This document shows, piece by piece, positions 63,004 to 64,000 of a DNA stretch of 64,000 nucleotides. Source of the stretch: an uncultured Prevotella sp. GTDB lineage: Bacteria; Bacteroidota; Bacteroidia; Bacteroidales; Bacteroidaceae. The DNA lies in contig CAJOHJ010000005.1 of NCBI GenBank assembly GCA_905234265.1, positions 1 through 64,000 on the forward strand, in the 5' to 3' direction. The notes under the pieces were generated by a model. The model was not told the origin of the DNA and did not search any database. It saw only the letters and a program-made list of their open reading frames with translations. How positions within the stretch are numbered: the stretch's first letter is position 1; the number at the start of each line of letters is the position of its first letter. A program made the position numbers and the translations under genes.

Positions 63004-63615
63004 TTAAGCCTTGAACAGTGAGAAGTTGACACTGCCGTACTCGCGGTGCTGCAGAAAGTGGGGATGCTGCGAGAAGTCATGGTTCTTGCCATGCTCGAAG
63101 ACCAGCAGTCCGCCGTCCTTCAGCAGGTTGCGCTCGAAGATAAGGTCGGGAATGGTGGGCAGTTCGGGAAGAGCGTAGGGCGGGTCGGCGAAGATGATGT
63201 CGAACTGCTGCCGGCAGCTTTTTATGAAGCGGAAGACGTCGCCGCGGATGGGCAATACACCGTCAGTCGCTCCGCCTCGTGTGGAGGCTTTTCCGGCACT
63301 GCTGGCCGTGTAAGGGTCTTGCATGACGGGCTTTTCCTTGGTGGCAGTGAGCTTTCGCAGGCATTCCTGGATGAAGCGGTGATGGTCGCGGTCCAGCTCT
63401 ACGCTGACCACTGGCCGGCAGCCACGCGACAGCAATTCCAGCGTAATGCTGCCGGTGCCTGAAAAGAGGTCCAGCGCTGCGGCACCGTCGAAGTCGACGA
63501 ACTGCAGCATGACGTTGAAGATGTTCTCCTTGGCAAAGTCGGTGGTAGGCCGCGCCTTGAATGTGCGCGGAATGTCGAAATGCCTGCCCTTGTATTTTCC
63601 GGTGATTATTCTCAC
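63004..63615 (-). CDS. rsmD: 16S rRNA (guanine-966-N2)-methyltransferase
   Basis: 203 aa. MRIITGKYKGRHFDIP and RPTTDFAKENIFNVM are RsmD signatures. SAM loop LDLFSGTGSITLELLSRG, catalytic DPPYALPELP. It methylates G966 of 16S rRNA in the assembled 30S subunit. A ~25-residue insertion (DPYTASSAGKASTRGG) precedes the DV-x-x-F motif and is Ser/Gly-rich, unlike the shorter family norm. The DUF3822 gene upstream is its usual Bacteroidetes neighbour. Confidence 0.95.
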   Translation of the reverse strand: MRIITGKYKGRHFDIPRTFKARPTTDFAKENIFNVMLQFVDFDGAAALDLFSGTGSITLELLSRGCRPVVSVELDRDHHRFIQECLRKLTATKEKPVMQDPYTASSAGKASTRGGATDGVLPIRGDVFRFIKSCRQQFDIIFADPPYALPELPTIPDLIFERNLLKDGGLLVFEHGKNHDFSQHPHFLQHREYGSVNFSLFKA

Positions 63616-63630
63616 AGATCTCCTCTAATT

Positions 63631-63750
63631 TTTAATGCATAATGCATAATGCTTAATGCATAATTAATTCTCAATTCTCAACTTTCAATTCTCAATTCCT
63701 AACTTTCAATTCTCAATTTTATCAGGCTCTGTGCCTCTGTGTCTTTGTGG
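63631..63750. repeat. Heptad repeat-filled gap between the DUF3822 gene and rsmD
   Basis: Three heptad families in series: TAATGCA/TAATGCT (63633-63665), CTCAATT/TTCAATT/CTCAACT (63668-63719) and CTCTGTG/GTCTTTG (63727-63750). There is no coding sequence; AT-rich ends could serve as promoter or terminator but no clear box is seen. Confidence 0.8.
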
Positions 63751-64000
63751 TTAAATGCCCTTCACATAGAGTGTCATCAGGTCGTAGGGCATACCCTTTA
63801 TCTGCGTCACGGGCGCACGGTTGAATTCTCCTACGGGCGTGATGACGTAGACCTTCTTGATGAATTCCTCGGCCATCTGCCTGAGGTCGCCGTCGGTGGG
63901 CATCTGTCCCACCATGTGCAGCTCGTCGGCGGAAGCGTCCATGTTCAGCTGCTTCCATACCGACAGCAGGTAGTACAGGGCGTTGTCGGCAGTGGAAACG
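63751..64000 (-). CDS. DUF3822 family protein (5' part outside window)
   Basis: The stop is TAA at 63751-63753 and the frame is open to the window edge; 82 codons are visible. The sequence (STADNALYYLLSVWKQL, then LHMVGQMPTDGDLRQMAEEF and VYVITPVGEFNRAP) fits the C-terminus of DUF3822, an uncharacterised Bacteroidetes family found next to rsmD and sharing an actin/ASKHA-like fold in predictions I recall. Its function is unknown. Confidence 0.8.
   Translation of the reverse strand, partial: VSTADNALYYLLSVWKQLNMDASADELHMVGQMPTDGDLRQMAEEFIKKVYVITPVGEFNRAPVTQIKGMPYDLMTLYVKGI

Overview
The window looks like the chromosome of a Bacteroidales bacterium, most likely Prevotellaceae. The evidence is the TAnnTTTG -7 promoter boxes with few Shine-Dalgarno sites, type IX secretion (T9SS) sorting domains, an Mfa/FimB-type fimbrial locus with a DUF3575 protein, meso-diaminopimelate dehydrogenase, and DUF5020 and DUF3822 proteins. 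GC is high in most genes and drops sharply in two places: about 8.8-11.25 kb, and inside one giant gene at about 54.0-55.6 kb. The species assignment is an inference from family content.

Layout. 1-94: tail of an ISL3-like transposase. 0.1-8.8 kb: housekeeping and envelope genes (uvrA, a T9SS-sorted protein, a LysM protein, an outer-membrane barrel, a POT peptide transporter, a secreted EEP-family phosphohydrolase). 8.8-11.25 kb: AT-rich accessory patch with a zinc-ribbon gene remnant, an orphan secreted protein and a HepT/MntA toxin-antitoxin pair. 11.3-19 kb: a DUF5020 barrel, an MFS carrier, then a Tat cluster (tatA, tatC, a polyferredoxin fusion, a Tat/lipobox aldo-keto reductase) and type II pantothenate kinase. 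19.6-30.6 kb: outer-membrane barrel, MATE pump, PorE-like OmpA lipoprotein, GH127, LolD, a Kef-type antiporter and a HerA/YjgR ATPase, all on the minus strand. 31.3-58.3 kb: one plus-strand transcription unit of about 27 kb. It encodes a DUF3575-OmpA protein, three fimbrillin-like lipoproteins, a FimB/Mfa2 anchor, a BF2992-like fimbrillin, two giant glycine-rich repeat proteins (3845 and 1730 aa) and a thioredoxin-like protein. 58.5-64 kb: ddh, dnaG, cls, rsmD and a partial DUF3822 gene.

The most striking system is the 27-kb fimbria and giant-adhesin operon. A 17-T homopolymer lies just upstream of its likely promoter. Three of its lipoproteins share a processing-site-like motif and a C-terminal strand motif. 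Its 3845-aa product has about 35 VYGGGN-type repeats, a second unrelated repeat module and a T9SS sorting domain. T9SS-related proteins elsewhere in the window (PorE-like, PorT-like, a type B sorting domain) fit this export route.

A second theme is repetitive DNA. A 21-bp tandem repeat family occurs at four intergenic sites, two of which bracket the fimbrial operon. Short heptanucleotide tandem repeats fill many intergenic gaps. The same heptads are also found in frame inside uvrA, dnaG and the polyferredoxin gene, and they encode most of the signal peptide of the EEP protein.
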